A stretch of 64,000 bases of DNA from Nitrospira sp. (GCA_029194535.1 JARFXR010000002.1:310001-374000); one strand, 5' to 3'; shown: positions 17,218 through 27,088, counted from the stretch's first letter. Notes: generated from the letters alone by a model not told the origin. Made by a program: numbers and translations.

Positions 17218-20200
17218 ATGACGCAAGCCTCCCAACACCCCCTCCGCGGACTCCTGATCGCCCAATTCTGCGGGGCCTTCAACGACAACGCCTGGAAGTT
17301 GATGGTCGCCCTGCTGAGTATCCGCCAGCTCTCGTCGGTCATGGCACCGGGCCCTGAGCTTGAGGCGGCCTCCCAGGCGCAAACGACGCTCGCGTTCGTC
17401 GTCTTCACCCTTCCACTCGCGCTTGTCTCTCTTGTCTCCGGACTCCTCGCCGACCGGGTCAGTAAACGCACCGTCATCATCGTCATGAAGGGTGTGGAAG
17501 TCCTTCTGATGGGGACCGCCACGCTGGCCCTTTGGCTTAACCAGGCCGGCGGCATCCTGCCGCTGATCGTGCTCGGGGGGATGGGAGTGCACAGCGCCCT
17601 GTTCAGTCCGGCCAAGTACGGCATCCTTGCCGAGTTGGTACCGCACGAGCGACTGGCAGCCGGCAACGGGCGATTGGAAATGTGGACGTTCCTCGCGATC
17701 CTGACCGGCACCGCGGCCCCAGGGATCTTGATGTCGCTGACCGGCGAGGCTCTCTGGCTCGCCCCGCTGACCTTCTGGGGGCTGGCCGTCATCGGCTTCA
17801 CCGCCGCCTGGATCATTCCCCACGTGCCCCCGGCGCGGGCGGAGGGAGGCCTGGCGGATACATTACGCGGCGCCTGGTCCGCGCTTTCGAAGGACCGCAT
17901 GCTCCGCTTGGCGGTTATGGGGGCCGTGTTCTTCTGGACCATCGCCAGCCTGTTTGCCCAGGACATCCTCGTCTACGCCAAAGCGGTGCTGGGCGTTTCC
18001 GATTGGCAATCCGGGTTGCCCCTGATGATGCTCTCGATCGGCATTGGGATCGGGGCGCGATTGGTCGGCCGGCTCTCGCAAGGCCGCGTGGAGTACGGAT
18101 TGATCCCGCTGGGCGCGGTCGGCGTCGCAATCATGTTGTCCGCGCTGGGCCTGTTCGCGCCGGCTCTCGGAGCCACGCTGGCCATGATGGTGCTCTTGGG
18201 CATGTCCAGCGCGCTGATCTTCGTACCGCTGAACGCCTTGATCCAGTGGCGAGCCCCGGCGGATCGCCGAGGCTCGGTCATCGCGTTCGAAAATATCTGC
18301 GTGTTTACCGGCATCCTATTGGGATCGCTGGGCGCCGGAGCGCTGGCCTCCGGCGGCCTGTCCACCACGGGGATTTTCCTGGCCACGGCGGTCCTGACCG
18401 TCGTCGGAACCGGATGGGCGCTCCGGCTGCTGCCTGAGGCACTGCTGCGCGTCATCCTGGTGATCGCGACGAACACCCTCTATCGGCTCCGGATCCGCGG
18501 CCATGAGCAGGTCCCGGCCTCGGGCGGCGCGTTGCTGGTTCCCAACCATGTCTCGTTCATCGACGGCTTCCTGCTGATCGCGAGCTTGGACCGCCCCGTG
18601 CGATTCCTCGTCGACCAGCGCTATGCGGACCATGCGCTCCTCAAGCCCTTCATGAAACTTCTCGGCGCGATCCCCATCTCTTCCGAAGGCGGCTTGCGGG
18701 TCGTGCTGCGCGCGTTGCGTGACGCAGGAGCCGCGATCGACCAGGGAGAGCTGGTCTGCATGTTTCCCGAGGGACAGATCACTCGGACCGGCACGCTGCT
18801 GCCGTTCCGCCGCGGATTCGAACGCATTATGAATGGTCGGACCGCGCCCATCCTTCCCGTGCATCTGGACCGCGTCTGGGGAAGCATCTTCAGCTTCAAC
18901 GACGGCCGGGTGCTCTGGAAGTGGCCGGAGCAACTGCCCTATCCCGTCACCGTCTCTTTCGGCCGGCCGATGCCGGCCGATACCGACGTCCGCGGCATCC
19001 GCCAGGCAATTCGCGCCCTTGGGGAAGAGGCTTGGTACCTGCGCAAAGGCGACCGTCTCCCGCTGCACCGGCAGTTCATCAGAGCCGCGCGGCGCTATCC
19101 GCTCCGGTTCGCCATGGCCGACCAGCAACGTCCCCACATCTCCTACTTCCAGGCGCTCATCGGTTCGATCGTACTGGCCAGACGCCTCAGCCACGAATGG
19201 AAGGACCAGGAACGAGTCGGTGTGCTGCTCCCACCGACCGTGGCGGCGGCGCTGGTCAACGTCGCGGCGCCGTTGTGCGGCAAGACCACCGTCAATCTGA
19301 ACTACACGGTCGGCAAGGCAGGCCTGGAGGCGGCGGTACGGATTGCGGGTATCCGCACCATCGTCACCAGCAGATTGTTCGTGGAGAAAGCGAAACTCGC
19401 TCTGCCGGACGGTCCGTCCGTCATCTGGCTGGAAGATGTGCGGGAGACGATCGGGACCTCGCAAAAGCTCGCCGCCGCCCTCCTGGCCGCGCTGGCGCCG
19501 GCCCGCATCGTCGAACGGATCTGCGGTACCGAGCGAACACCGTCGATGGACGATCTGACCACGATCATTTTCAGCAGCGGGAGCACGGGCGAGCCGAAAG
19601 GCGTCATGCTGTCCCACTTTTCGGTGGACGCCAACGCCCAAGCCGCCAGCCAGGTGCTCCATCTCTACGAGAAGGAACGGATCCTCGGCATTCTGCCCTT
19701 CTTCCACTCGTTCGGCTATCTGGTCTTCTGGCTCGTCATGTTCAACAACGCCGGCCTGGTGTTTCACCCCTCCCCGCTGGACGCCGCGGCGATCGGCGAA
19801 TTGATCCGCCGGTATCGGATCACGTTCCTGGTGACCACTCCGACTTTCCTGCAGCTCTATCTGAAGCGGTGCACGCCGGAACAGTTCAGCTCCCTGCGCG
19901 TCATCCTGACGGGAGCGGAGAAGCTGCCGGCGCGGCTGGCTCAGGCGGTTGAGGACAAGTTCGGCATCGGTCCCATCGAGGGTTACGGCGTCACGGAATG
20001 TTCACCGGTCATCGCCGTCAATTGTCCGGACTACCGGGCGGCCGGCTACTATCAGCCCGGGTCACGGCGCGGCACGGTGGGTCAGCCGCTGCCAGGCGTC
20101 TCCGTGCGGATCGTCGATCCGGAGACGTTTGCCCCGTCGCCGGACGGCACGGCCGGCATGCTGCTCGTGAAGGGGCCCAACGTCATGAAAGGCTATCTCG

Positions 20201-20643
20201 GCCGCGACGACCTCACCGCCGAAGCCCTGCGGGACGGGTGGTACGTCACCGGCGATCTCGCGCTGTTGGACGACGACGGGTTTCTGACCATTACCGATCG
20301 GCTGTCCCGATTTTCCAAGATCGGCGGCGAGATGGTGCCCCATGGAACAGTCGAGGAGGCCCTGCACCAGGCTGCGGGCCTCGATACACAGAGTTTTGCC
20401 GTCACCGGGGTCCCCGACAGCCGAAAAGGCGAGCAACTGGTCGTCCTGCACACGGTGGACGAAGAGAAGATCCCGCCGATTCTGGCCAAACTGGCCGACG
20501 ATGGGTTGCCCAATCTCTTCATTCCGTCCCGGGGCAACTGCCTCAAGGTGGACGCGCTGCCGGTGCTCGGAACCGGGAAAATGGACTTGCGCAGCCTCAA
20601 ACGCATCGCGATGGAGCGACTCCTAGGAAGTGCTGAGTGCTGA
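17218..20643 (+). CDS. aas: Fused LplT-like transporter / acyltransferase / acyl-ACP synthetase (Aas-type)
   Basis: 1141 residues in three parts. Residues 1 to about 415 are a 12-helix MFS transporter like LplT (lysophospholipid flippase; FCGAFNDNAWKL at the N-terminus). Residues about 420-620 are a PlsC-type acyltransferase with the HxxxxD motif at H444 (NHVSFIDG) and MFPEGQ. Residues about 630-1141 are an AMP-forming acyl-ACP synthetase with the P-loop FSSGSTGEPKGV near residue 784 and YVTGDLALLDDDGFL. The reaction is import of lysophospholipid across the inner membrane and re-acylation at position 1. The final codons come from a heptad repeat, which provides the TGA. Confidence 0.9.
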   Translation: MTQASQHPLRGLLIAQFCGAFNDNAWKLMVALLSIRQLSSVMAPGPELEAASQAQTTLAFVVFTLPLALVSLVSGLLADRVSKRTVIIVMKGVEVLLMGTATLALWLNQAGGILPLIVLGGMGVHSALFSPAKYGILAELVPHERLAAGNGRLEMWTFLAILTGTAAPGILMSLTGEALWLAPLTFWGLAVIGFTAAWIIPHVPPARAEGGLADTLRGAWSALSKDRMLRLAVMGAVFFWTIASLFAQDILVYAKAVLGVSDWQSGLPLMMLSIGIGIGARLVGRLSQGRVEYGLIPLGAVGVAIMLSALGLFAPALGATLAMMVLLGMSSALIFVPLNALIQWRAPADRRGSVIAFENICVFTGILLGSLGAGALASGGLSTTGIFLATAVLTVVGTGWALRLLPEALLRVILVIATNTLYRLRIRGHEQVPASGGALLVPNHVSFIDGFLLIASLDRPVRFLVDQRYADHALLKPFMKLLGAIPISSEGGLRVVLRALRDAGAAIDQGELVCMFPEGQITRTGTLLPFRRGFERIMNGRTAPILPVHLDRVWGSIFSFNDGRVLWKWPEQLPYPVTVSFGRPMPADTDVRGIRQAIRALGEEAWYLRKGDRLPLHRQFIRAARRYPLRFAMADQQRPHISYFQALIGSIVLARRLSHEWKDQERVGVLLPPTVAAALVNVAAPLCGKTTVNLNYTVGKAGLEAAVRIAGIRTIVTSRLFVEKAKLALPDGPSVIWLEDVRETIGTSQKLAAALLAALAPARIVERICGTERTPSMDDLTTIIFSSGSTGEPKGVMLSHFSVDANAQAASQVLHLYEKERILGILPFFHSFGYLVFWLVMFNNAGLVFHPSPLDAAAIGELIRRYRITFLVTTPTFLQLYLKRCTPEQFSSLRVILTGAEKLPARLAQAVEDKFGIGPIEGYGVTECSPVIAVNCPDYRAAGYYQPGSRRGTVGQPLPGVSVRIVDPETFAPSPDGTAGMLLVKGPNVMKGYLGRDDLTAEALRDGWYVTGDLALLDDDGFLTITDRLSRFSKIGGEMVPHGTVEEALHQAAGLDTQSFAVTGVPDSRKGEQLVVLHTVDEEKIPPILAKLADDGLPNLFIPSRGNCLKVDALPVLGTGKMDLRSLKRIAMERLLGSAEC

Positions 20644-20663
20644 GTCCTGAGTGCTGAGTGTGG
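20629..20663. repeat. Heptanucleotide tandem repeat, five AGTGCTG-like units
   Basis: Units read agtgctg, agtgctg, agtcctg, agtgctg, agtgtgg. The stop codon of the Aas fusion (20641-20643) lies in the second and third units, so the last residues of that protein are repeat-encoded. Confidence 0.85.
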
Positions 20664-20694
20664 GTTTCGGCAAGTAACGAATACCGCTTAGCCA

Positions 20695-21681
20695 ATGATC
20701 GCTCAGAAAACGTTAATCGACTGCCACGTACATCTGGCGGCGCTGCCCGACGGCGACAACGGGTGCTACATTTCGCCGAAGATCCTCAAGAGCCCGCTGT
20801 TTCGGTTTCTCCTGTGGAAACACCGCCTGCCACCTGACAAACCGCGCGAAGCCAATCGAAAATATCTCGACGACTTGCTGAATGAACTCCGCGCCTCCCG
20901 CCATGTGCAGAAGGCGGTGCTCCTCGGCATGGACGGCGTGTACGACCACAACGGACGGCTGATCGAAGACCACACCGACTTTCTCATCAGCAACGCGTAC
21001 GTGCTGCAGACCGCCAAGGCCTATCCGCAGGACTTTCTCGCGGGCACCTCGGTCAATCCACAGCGGCGCGATGCGGTGGAGGAGGTGCATCGCGTGGCCG
21101 ACGCCGGGGCCGTGCTGGTCAAGGTGCTGCCGAATGCCCAACAGTTCAACCCGGCCGATCCGCGGTACAGACCGTTCTACCGGGCGCTCGCAGAGCGCAA
21201 ACTTCCTTTCTTGAGCCACGTGGGCTACGAGTTCAGTTTGATCGGCAAAGATCAATCGGTCGGAGATCCCGACCGTCTTCGATTGGCCCTCGATGAAGGC
21301 GCCACCGTCATTGCCGCCCATGCGTGCAGCTACGGCCTCATGGTCTACGAGAAATTTCTTCCCACGCTGCGTGACTTCATCCGCCGCTATCCCAACTTCT
21401 ATGCCGATATCTCCGCGTTGACGCTCCCAAATCGCCTGGCGATGCTGCTCAAATTGCGCCGGTATCCGGAGATCCACGAGCGGCTGCTCTTCGGCACCGA
21501 CTATCCCCTCTCGGTCTTCCATCTGGCCGCCTGGGGACGCGTTGGGCTCCGCACGATGTGGCGTCTGATCCGCACGAAGAATCGGTTCGATCGACAGGTC
21601 GAGGTGTGTGGGGGGCTGGAACTCGGCTTTCGCTCGCTCGGAGACGTCATTGCACGGCCGCAACCGGCCCAACGGCTCTAA
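20695..21681 (+). CDS. Amidohydrolase-family (TIM-barrel) metal-dependent hydrolase
   Basis: 328 residues of the amidohydrolase_2 type. Metal-binding HxH is at the N-terminus (DCHVHLAALPDG), a Lys strand LVKVLPNAQQFNP, a His in FLSHVGYEF, another in AAHACSYG and the late Asp in LFGTDYPLS. It resembles the ACMSD/uracil-5-carboxylate decarboxylase-like superfamily; the substrate is unknown. It ends four bases before the sigma factor gene and is probably co-transcribed with it. Confidence 0.8.
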   Translation: MIAQKTLIDCHVHLAALPDGDNGCYISPKILKSPLFRFLLWKHRLPPDKPREANRKYLDDLLNELRASRHVQKAVLLGMDGVYDHNGRLIEDHTDFLISNAYVLQTAKAYPQDFLAGTSVNPQRRDAVEEVHRVADAGAVLVKVLPNAQQFNPADPRYRPFYRALAERKLPFLSHVGYEFSLIGKDQSVGDPDRLRLALDEGATVIAAHACSYGLMVYEKFLPTLRDFIRRYPNFYADISALTLPNRLAMLLKLRRYPEIHERLLFGTDYPLSVFHLAAWGRVGLRTMWRLIRTKNRFDRQVEVCGGLELGFRSLGDVIARPQPAQRL

Positions 21682-21684
21682 CCG

Positions 21685-22182
21685 ATGGACCGCGATCAGA
21701 TACTCCCCGCGCTCCGCGAAAGGATACTCGCCTTCGCGACATCACGAGTATCGAGGGACCATGCGGAGGATCTCACGCAGGAGGTGCTCGCACTCTTGCA
21801 CGAGAAATATGCCGATGTCATCGAGCTGACAGAACTGGTTCCCCTCGCCTTCCAAGTCCTGCGGTTCAAGATGCTCGATGCTCATCGCAAGGCGCTTCGC
21901 CGAGGCGAGTATAATGGAGAATCCGTAGAGGACCTGCCGCTGGCCGACCCAAGCGGCGACCCGGCGACACAACTCGACCAGAAGCAGCGGGTCGATCGGC
22001 TGATGGCGGCGATGGCGAAGCTCGGCGAACGCTGCCGCGAACTATTCAAATGGAAACTGGAGGGGAAAAGTTTTCCGGAAATCCAACAGCTCATGGGCCA
22101 GACCTCGATCAACACGATCTATACCTGGGACCTGCGATGCCGGAAGCAGCTCTTGAGCCTGATGGGCGGGAGTTGGGAGTAA
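21685..22182 (+). CDS. ECF-type RNA polymerase sigma factor
   Basis: 165 residues. Region 2 is visible at the N-terminus (SRDHAEDLTQEVLALLHEKY, with the DAEDLTQ-like core), followed by a variable linker and region 4 with a helix-turn-helix (GKSFPEIQQLMGQTSINTIYTWDLRCRKQL). It would direct RNA polymerase to a small regulon, probably under control of the next gene. The stop TAA lies in a GAGTAAT heptad of a degenerate repeat array. Confidence 0.82.
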   Translation: MDRDQILPALRERILAFATSRVSRDHAEDLTQEVLALLHEKYADVIELTELVPLAFQVLRFKMLDAHRKALRRGEYNGESVEDLPLADPSGDPATQLDQKQRVDRLMAAMAKLGERCRELFKWKLEGKSFPEIQQLMGQTSINTIYTWDLRCRKQLLSLMGGSWE

Positions 22183-22253
22183 TCAATTTTGAGTGTTGAG
22201 TTTTTCGGGTGCTCTATTTTTCAATGTTCAGTGTTGAATGTGTAATTTTCAAT
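22170..22253. repeat. Degenerate heptad repeat array after the sigma factor gene
   Basis: Period-7 units gagttgg, gagtaat, caatttt, gagtgtt, gagtttt run from 22170, and a second stretch (tttcaat, gttcagt, gttgaat, gtgtaat, tttcaat) follows. It is a T-rich relative of the AGTGCTG array and fills most of the gap between the sigma factor gene and its neighbour. Confidence 0.5.
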
Positions 22254-22307
22254 TCGGGAACGGTTCATCGCGTCAGCGCCACCCGTCATTCGTCACGGTT
22301 CTCAGAA

Positions 22308-23708
22308 ATGCCTGAACACGACCTCGAAAAACTGCTGGGTGGCTTCGCGGCGGATACGCTGACGGCCGAGGAGCGCACAGTGCTTTACAAGGCCGCCTTG
22401 CAGGACCAGCAACTATTCATCGCCCTGGCCGACGAACAGGCATTGAAAGAATTGTTGAACGATCCGGCCGTGCGGCGCAGACTGTTGCAGGCTTTGAACC
22501 AACCCAGTCCGTCAGGCGCCGCCGGTTCAAGGTCATGGTTCGATTGGTTCCGACGTCCGGCCGGTCTCGCCTGGGCCGGTGGCCTCACTGCCGCAGTCGT
22601 CGCTGTCGTCCTCGGTACGAGGATGTATCAAGACAGCCTCAAACAGGCGGCGCGATCGGTCGCGACTGAAGAGACGACGCCAGCCACGCCGCCAACCCCG
22701 ATGATCCCACCGTTACAATCGGGACCTGCACTGATGAAGGAAGCAGAGTTGAAGGCCAAGAAAAATCTGGCTCCGCCTGTTGAGCCGAAACAGATCGAGG
22801 CAATGGCCGACAAGTCGGCGAAACGAGAGCGTGCCGCTCCCTCACCTCCAGCTCAGATGCAGACTGCGCCTGGTGCTTCGCGTGGCAATATCACGCTGCG
22901 AACCGGGCGGGACGAGGCACGGAGACAAGCTGAGACCCCTGTCGAAGCGGTAAGGAAGTCAGATGAGCAACCCGTCGGCACGATTGAGCGGAAGGATGCG
23001 GCGGCCATGCCGACAACGACCGAACTGGGAGCACAAGCCGCCGCTCCGCCTGCCGGCGCGGCGGCCGGCGCCCGCAGGCTGTTCTACACCGGCGGGTCTG
23101 AGCGCTCGGACCAGCGCATGACGGCCCAAGAGCAAGCGCGGAAACCTCCCTCGGAGCCGGCTCCAGAAGCCGACAAGCCTGCACGAATGTTCGAGCAGCT
23201 TTCTCAGCTGAGCGGAGCGAAACGATCTTCAGCCGCACGCACACCGCTCGGTCTCCGCTACAGCTTCGTCGTCCGCGGAGCGGACGGACGGGATCGAGTC
23301 GTCGACGCGTCGAGGGCGGCGGAGAGCGGCGACCCGGCTCAACTCACCATTGAATCGAATCAGGACGCGTATCTCCAGGTTTGGATCACTGTTGGTTCCT
23401 CGGTAATATCCTTGCTGTGGCCCGACAAAGATACCGGTCAGATCTCGATGAAAATCCTAGCCGGCCGCCGACAATCGATTTCACTGCCCTCAACCGGCGA
23501 TCCCATTACCCTTGCGGTGCGTCTCTCACGAGTGCCGTTCGGGCCGATCACTAAACAAGAAGCGGCGATGTTCGATCGACCGTCACCCGACCAACTTCAG
23601 GAATCCCTTCCACAGGAACAGGCCACCTACGTGGCCACCCCCGATCTGTCGCCGCTCGCGCAACTGACGACCGAGATCCCTCTCGGAACGTCACGCTCGC
23701 TGCGGTAG
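22308..23708 (+). CDS. Putative anti-sigma protein with DUF4384-like C-terminal domain
   Basis: 466 residues from an ATG at 22308 (the frame is open further up but covers heptad repeats). The N-terminal 75 residues are helical and acidic (LEKLLGGFAADTLTAEERTVL), as in anti-sigma factors; there is no zinc-binding HxxxCxxC motif. One membrane helix at about residues 84-104 is followed by a long Pro/Ala/Lys-rich linker. The C-terminal domain (YSFVVRGADGRD, IESNQDAYLQVW, SVISLLWPDKDTGQI) fits DUF4384, common in surface stress-sensing proteins. Adjacent to the ECF sigma gene, it is probably a membrane sensor that holds the sigma factor. Confidence 0.72.
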   Translation: MPEHDLEKLLGGFAADTLTAEERTVLYKAALQDQQLFIALADEQALKELLNDPAVRRRLLQALNQPSPSGAAGSRSWFDWFRRPAGLAWAGGLTAAVVAVVLGTRMYQDSLKQAARSVATEETTPATPPTPMIPPLQSGPALMKEAELKAKKNLAPPVEPKQIEAMADKSAKRERAAPSPPAQMQTAPGASRGNITLRTGRDEARRQAETPVEAVRKSDEQPVGTIERKDAAAMPTTTELGAQAAAPPAGAAAGARRLFYTGGSERSDQRMTAQEQARKPPSEPAPEADKPARMFEQLSQLSGAKRSSAARTPLGLRYSFVVRGADGRDRVVDASRAAESGDPAQLTIESNQDAYLQVWITVGSSVISLLWPDKDTGQISMKILAGRRQSISLPSTGDPITLAVRLSRVPFGPITKQEAAMFDRPSPDQLQESLPQEQATYVATPDLSPLAQLTTEIPLGTSRSLR

Positions 23709-23721
23709 CATTTCTTCGTCG

Positions 23722-24534
23722 TTACGTGCGTCCGGCGTAGCGTCCGAGCTTCGTCACGAACGGGAATCGCAGCATCATGAAGAGGTTCAGGCAGACCGGC
23801 GGGCCGAGATGTTCGAGGCCGATCTTCATGCCCGTCTGTCCCAGCGCCGGCTCCGGACAATAGGTGCCGAACAGCCGGTCCCACCAGGGCACGTTGAATC
23901 CGAAGTTGCTGTTCGTCTCGCGCACGTTCGTCGAATGGTGGATGCGATGCATGTCCGGCGTCACGACGACCCATCGAAGTATTCGATCGAGTCCTAAGGG
24001 CATGCGCACATTGCCGTGGTTGAACAGGGAGCTGGCGTTGAGCACGATCTCGAAGATCACGACCGCCAAGGGCGCCACGCCCAGAGCCGCCACCGATACA
24101 GCCTTGATGAACGTCGAAAGGACGATTTCCACCGGATGAAATCGGACACCGCTGGAGACATCCAGATCCAAATCCGAGTGATGCATCATGTGAAACCGCC
24201 AGAGGATCGGGACGACGTGAAATACCTGATGCTGCCAGTAGATGATGAAATCCAGCGAGACGATCGCAAGGGCGACTTCAAGCCAGGCCGGTCCCTCCAC
24301 GAGATTCAGCAGCCCCCAGCCGCTCTCCTGCGCCATCACCGCCGTCGCCACGACGCCGCCCATGAAAAACAGTCTGGCGATCACCGTGTTCACGACCACG
24401 ATCGTGAGGTTGCCGCCCCAGCGGCAACACTTTGACGCCGTCAACGCCCTCCGCGGCGCCAGCAGCTCCCATGCCGCCATCATCCCCAGGATGGATAGAA
24501 ACGATCCAACTCGAATGAGATCTCCGGACTCCAT
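23722..24534 (-). CDS. Sterol desaturase / fatty acid hydroxylase family protein
   Basis: 270 residues from an ATG at 24534 preceded by GGGGGAG. Several membrane helices and the histidine clusters of the di-iron hydroxylase family are present: HQVFH, HMMHH and HRIHH, plus FNHGN. It would hydroxylate or desaturate a lipid in the membrane; sterol, hopanoid or fatty acid substrates cannot be told apart here. It converges on the anti-sigma gene with only 13 bp between. Confidence 0.88.
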   Translation of the reverse strand: MESGDLIRVGSFLSILGMMAAWELLAPRRALTASKCCRWGGNLTIVVVNTVIARLFFMGGVVATAVMAQESGWGLLNLVEGPAWLEVALAIVSLDFIIYWQHQVFHVVPILWRFHMMHHSDLDLDVSSGVRFHPVEIVLSTFIKAVSVAALGVAPLAVVIFEIVLNASSLFNHGNVRMPLGLDRILRWVVVTPDMHRIHHSTNVRETNSNFGFNVPWWDRLFGTYCPEPALGQTGMKIGLEHLGPPVCLNLFMMLRFPFVTKLGRYAGRT

Positions 24535-24774
24535 CGCACTCCCCCTCGCGATCAATGCCGGTTCACAGGGCCAACCTACGTCCGATCCACCGAGTCAGAG
24601 ACATGAAATGTGGAATGGATTCAGAGGGAGAAGAAGGCGACCAAGACGAGTCGTGGTTCGGTGAACCTTGGTTCGAGTAGGTGAAGGGCGCGGTCCTGGT
24701 GCACGGGTATCCGGATCACGTTTCCATTGTTTCTTGTCGGCCTGTCTGGTAGAAGCGGGGGCCGCATCCAGGCA

Positions 24775-24788
24775 TCACGATAACGTGA
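24775..24788. promoter_or_regulatory. Short palindrome before the spermidine-synthase-like gene
   Basis: tcacg-ataa-cgtga is an exact inverted repeat 35 bp upstream of the ATG at 24824 in a 289-bp divergent gap. It could bind a regulator; no family is implied. The rest of the gap holds nothing I recognise. Confidence 0.3.
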
Positions 24789-24823
24789 TCAAGGCCTCCC
24801 ACAGGCTCGGTCAAAGGAACGGT

Positions 24824-27088
24824 ATGGCGGTTCTGTGGTCTGGGACGATCTTCCTCAGCGCCTTTCTGCTGTTTCTCGTCCAGCCGATGATGGCCAAGAT
24901 GATCCTCCCCATGCTGGGAGGAACGCCCGCCGTCTGGAACACCTGCATGCTCTTCTACCAAACGACGCTCTTGGGGGGGTACGGGTATGTCCATGTCTTG
25001 AATCGCAAGCTTCAGCCTGGTTTTCAAGTGCCGGTCCATCTGGTGGTTCTGGCCCTTCCGTTGTTCCTACTACCCATCGGTCTTCCGAAAGGGTGGACTC
25101 CTCCGGATCAATCGACCCCGATTCTCTGGGTGCTCCTGATGTTAACCGTTTCCATCGGGCTCCCGTTCTTTACCCTGTCCACGACCGCGCCGCTCCTCCA
25201 GCGTTGGTTTTCCTGGACGAAGCATCCTTCGGCGAATGACCCCTACTTCCTCTACGCCGCGAGCAATGCCGGAAGTATGGTCGCCTTGCTGGGATATCCA
25301 TTCGTCATTGAACCCCGGATACCGCTTAAAGGACAGGTGCTTCTGGCCCAGACTTCGCTCTGGAGCGCCGGCTATGCCGGGCTGGTGGCGATGATCTTCT
25401 GTTGCGCTTGGGTCCTCCGCCGGAACCAGGATCCATCGGTGACACCCTCGATTCCTACGCCTCACGCCGCTGCCTCGATCTCGGCGGCGCCTCTGCCGCT
25501 GAAGCAGTTGCTGCGATGGGTGGCCCTGGCCTGCATCCCGTCGAGCATGTTGCTTGGCGCCACAACGTACATCACGCTCAACGTCGCGGCTATTCCGTTG
25601 CTCTGGGTCCTGCCCCTGGCGCTGTATCTGCTGAGCTTCATCCTCGTCTTCGCCAAATGGCCTCCGCTCGCTCACCGCGCGATGGTGTTGGCGCTGCCGG
25701 TGGTGCTACTCGTGATGGTCTTCGACGCCATGCCGGCAGCGCCGCTCTTGCCCAAGGAAATCCGGCTGCTCCTGCCGGTGCTGGGATTGGGGGCGGTGGC
25801 GATGGTCTGCCACGGCGAACTGGCCCGCACCAGACCACCGGCCGAGCGGCTCACTTTGTTCTACCTGCTCATGTCCGTCGGCGGCGCGCTGGGAGGACTG
25901 TTCAATGCCCTGATCGCTCCGGTCATCTTTCGAGACATCTACGAATACCAAGCGTCCATGGTCGGCGCCGCGCTCCTCCTCCCGCGCCTCGAGGACCTGC
26001 AGGGCGCACAGGCCGGAGCGTGGCTGCGCACGATGGCGGCCGGCAAGGCCGAGTGGCTACGGGAGGCGCTGTGGCCGGCAACCGCCGTCGTCGCGACGCT
26101 GCTCACCGGGTGGATCACTTTCTCACTCGGCGAGGCGCCCTTTCTTGTCGATGCGGCGCTTGCCGCCATTCCCCTCGCTCTGTGCTACGCCTGCAGCAAT
26201 CGGCCGTTGCAGTTCGGCGCGATGGTCGGCGTAGTGCTGGTGAGTGCGCACGTGATCGGTGAGACGTTCTCGGACACGAAGCTCCATCAATCCCGCACGT
26301 TCTTCGGCGTGCTGAAGGTCATGGCGGAAGGCGATCTTCACCGGCTCAAGCACGGAACCGTGAACCACGGCATGCAGAACATGAAGGAAGGGGCTCGCCG
26401 CGATTCATTGAGCTATTTTCACCCGACCGGATCATATGGACAGGTGTTCGCGGCATTCACCGGCGCACAGGCCAAGAAGCGGATCGCCGTGACCGGGTTG
26501 GGCATCGCCGCCTTGGCGAACTACTGTGACGCGGGGCAACAGGTGACGTATTACGAAATCGATCCGGAAGTCACCGCCATCGCGCAGAACCCCCGGTGGT
26601 TCTCCTATTTTCGCGACAGCGTGGCCCGAGGCGTAGACCTCCAGGTCGTCCACGGCGATGCCCGGCTGAAGATGGAAGAGGCCGCCGATGCCGCCTACGA
26701 CATGATTATTTTAGATGCGTTCACCTCGGACGCCATTCCGGTTCACCTGCTCACCAGAGAGGCGATCGAGCTGTATCTCCGGAAGCTCGCACCGGACGGC
26801 CTGCTGGTGGTCCATATCTCCAACAAGTACCTGGCCCTCGAACCGGTCCTGGGGAATCTGGCGGAAACCCTGAATCTGTCCGGATTGAAACAGTTCGGCG
26901 TATCGGACGACGCCATCCACAGGTTTGCCGCCGATATCGTCTTGTTGGCGAGAGAGAAGGAGGCCTTCGGGTCGTTAGGAACGGACCCCCGCTGGACTCC
27001 GCTGCAACGTGTGCCATCGGTCGGGATTTGGTCCGACGACTTCTCCAACGTCGCGCAAATCATCAAGTGGAACAATGAGGTACGGTGA
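24824..27088 (+). CDS. Membrane-fused spermidine synthase-like protein
   Basis: 754 residues from an ATG at 24824 (AAAGGAACGG upstream). The first 470 residues or so are multi-helical and resemble the MFS-like membrane part of fused spermidine synthases (LSAFLLFLVQPMMAKMILPMLGGTPAVWNT). The C-terminal 250 residues have the aminopropyltransferase/SAM fold: TGLGIAALANYCDAG, YYEIDPEVTAIA, VVHGDARLKM and IILDAFTSDAIPVHLLT. Polyamine synthase activity is not certain because membrane-fused members often lack it. A HSDL-type substrate motif is not evident. Confidence 0.83.
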   Translation: MAVLWSGTIFLSAFLLFLVQPMMAKMILPMLGGTPAVWNTCMLFYQTTLLGGYGYVHVLNRKLQPGFQVPVHLVVLALPLFLLPIGLPKGWTPPDQSTPILWVLLMLTVSIGLPFFTLSTTAPLLQRWFSWTKHPSANDPYFLYAASNAGSMVALLGYPFVIEPRIPLKGQVLLAQTSLWSAGYAGLVAMIFCCAWVLRRNQDPSVTPSIPTPHAAASISAAPLPLKQLLRWVALACIPSSMLLGATTYITLNVAAIPLLWVLPLALYLLSFILVFAKWPPLAHRAMVLALPVVLLVMVFDAMPAAPLLPKEIRLLLPVLGLGAVAMVCHGELARTRPPAERLTLFYLLMSVGGALGGLFNALIAPVIFRDIYEYQASMVGAALLLPRLEDLQGAQAGAWLRTMAAGKAEWLREALWPATAVVATLLTGWITFSLGEAPFLVDAALAAIPLALCYACSNRPLQFGAMVGVVLVSAHVIGETFSDTKLHQSRTFFGVLKVMAEGDLHRLKHGTVNHGMQNMKEGARRDSLSYFHPTGSYGQVFAAFTGAQAKKRIAVTGLGIAALANYCDAGQQVTYYEIDPEVTAIAQNPRWFSYFRDSVARGVDLQVVHGDARLKMEEAADAAYDMIILDAFTSDAIPVHLLTREAIELYLRKLAPDGLLVVHISNKYLALEPVLGNLAETLNLSGLKQFGVSDDAIHRFAADIVLLAREKEAFGSLGTDPRWTPLQRVPSVGIWSDDFSNVAQIIKWNNEVR

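Noticed and set aside
18316-19767. Minus-strand frame of about 480 codons inside the Aas fusion
   Set aside because: Antisense shadow of a strongly supported gene.
24640-24690. tRNA-like ggttcgagt box
   Set aside because: No acceptor stem or anticodon arm could be paired.
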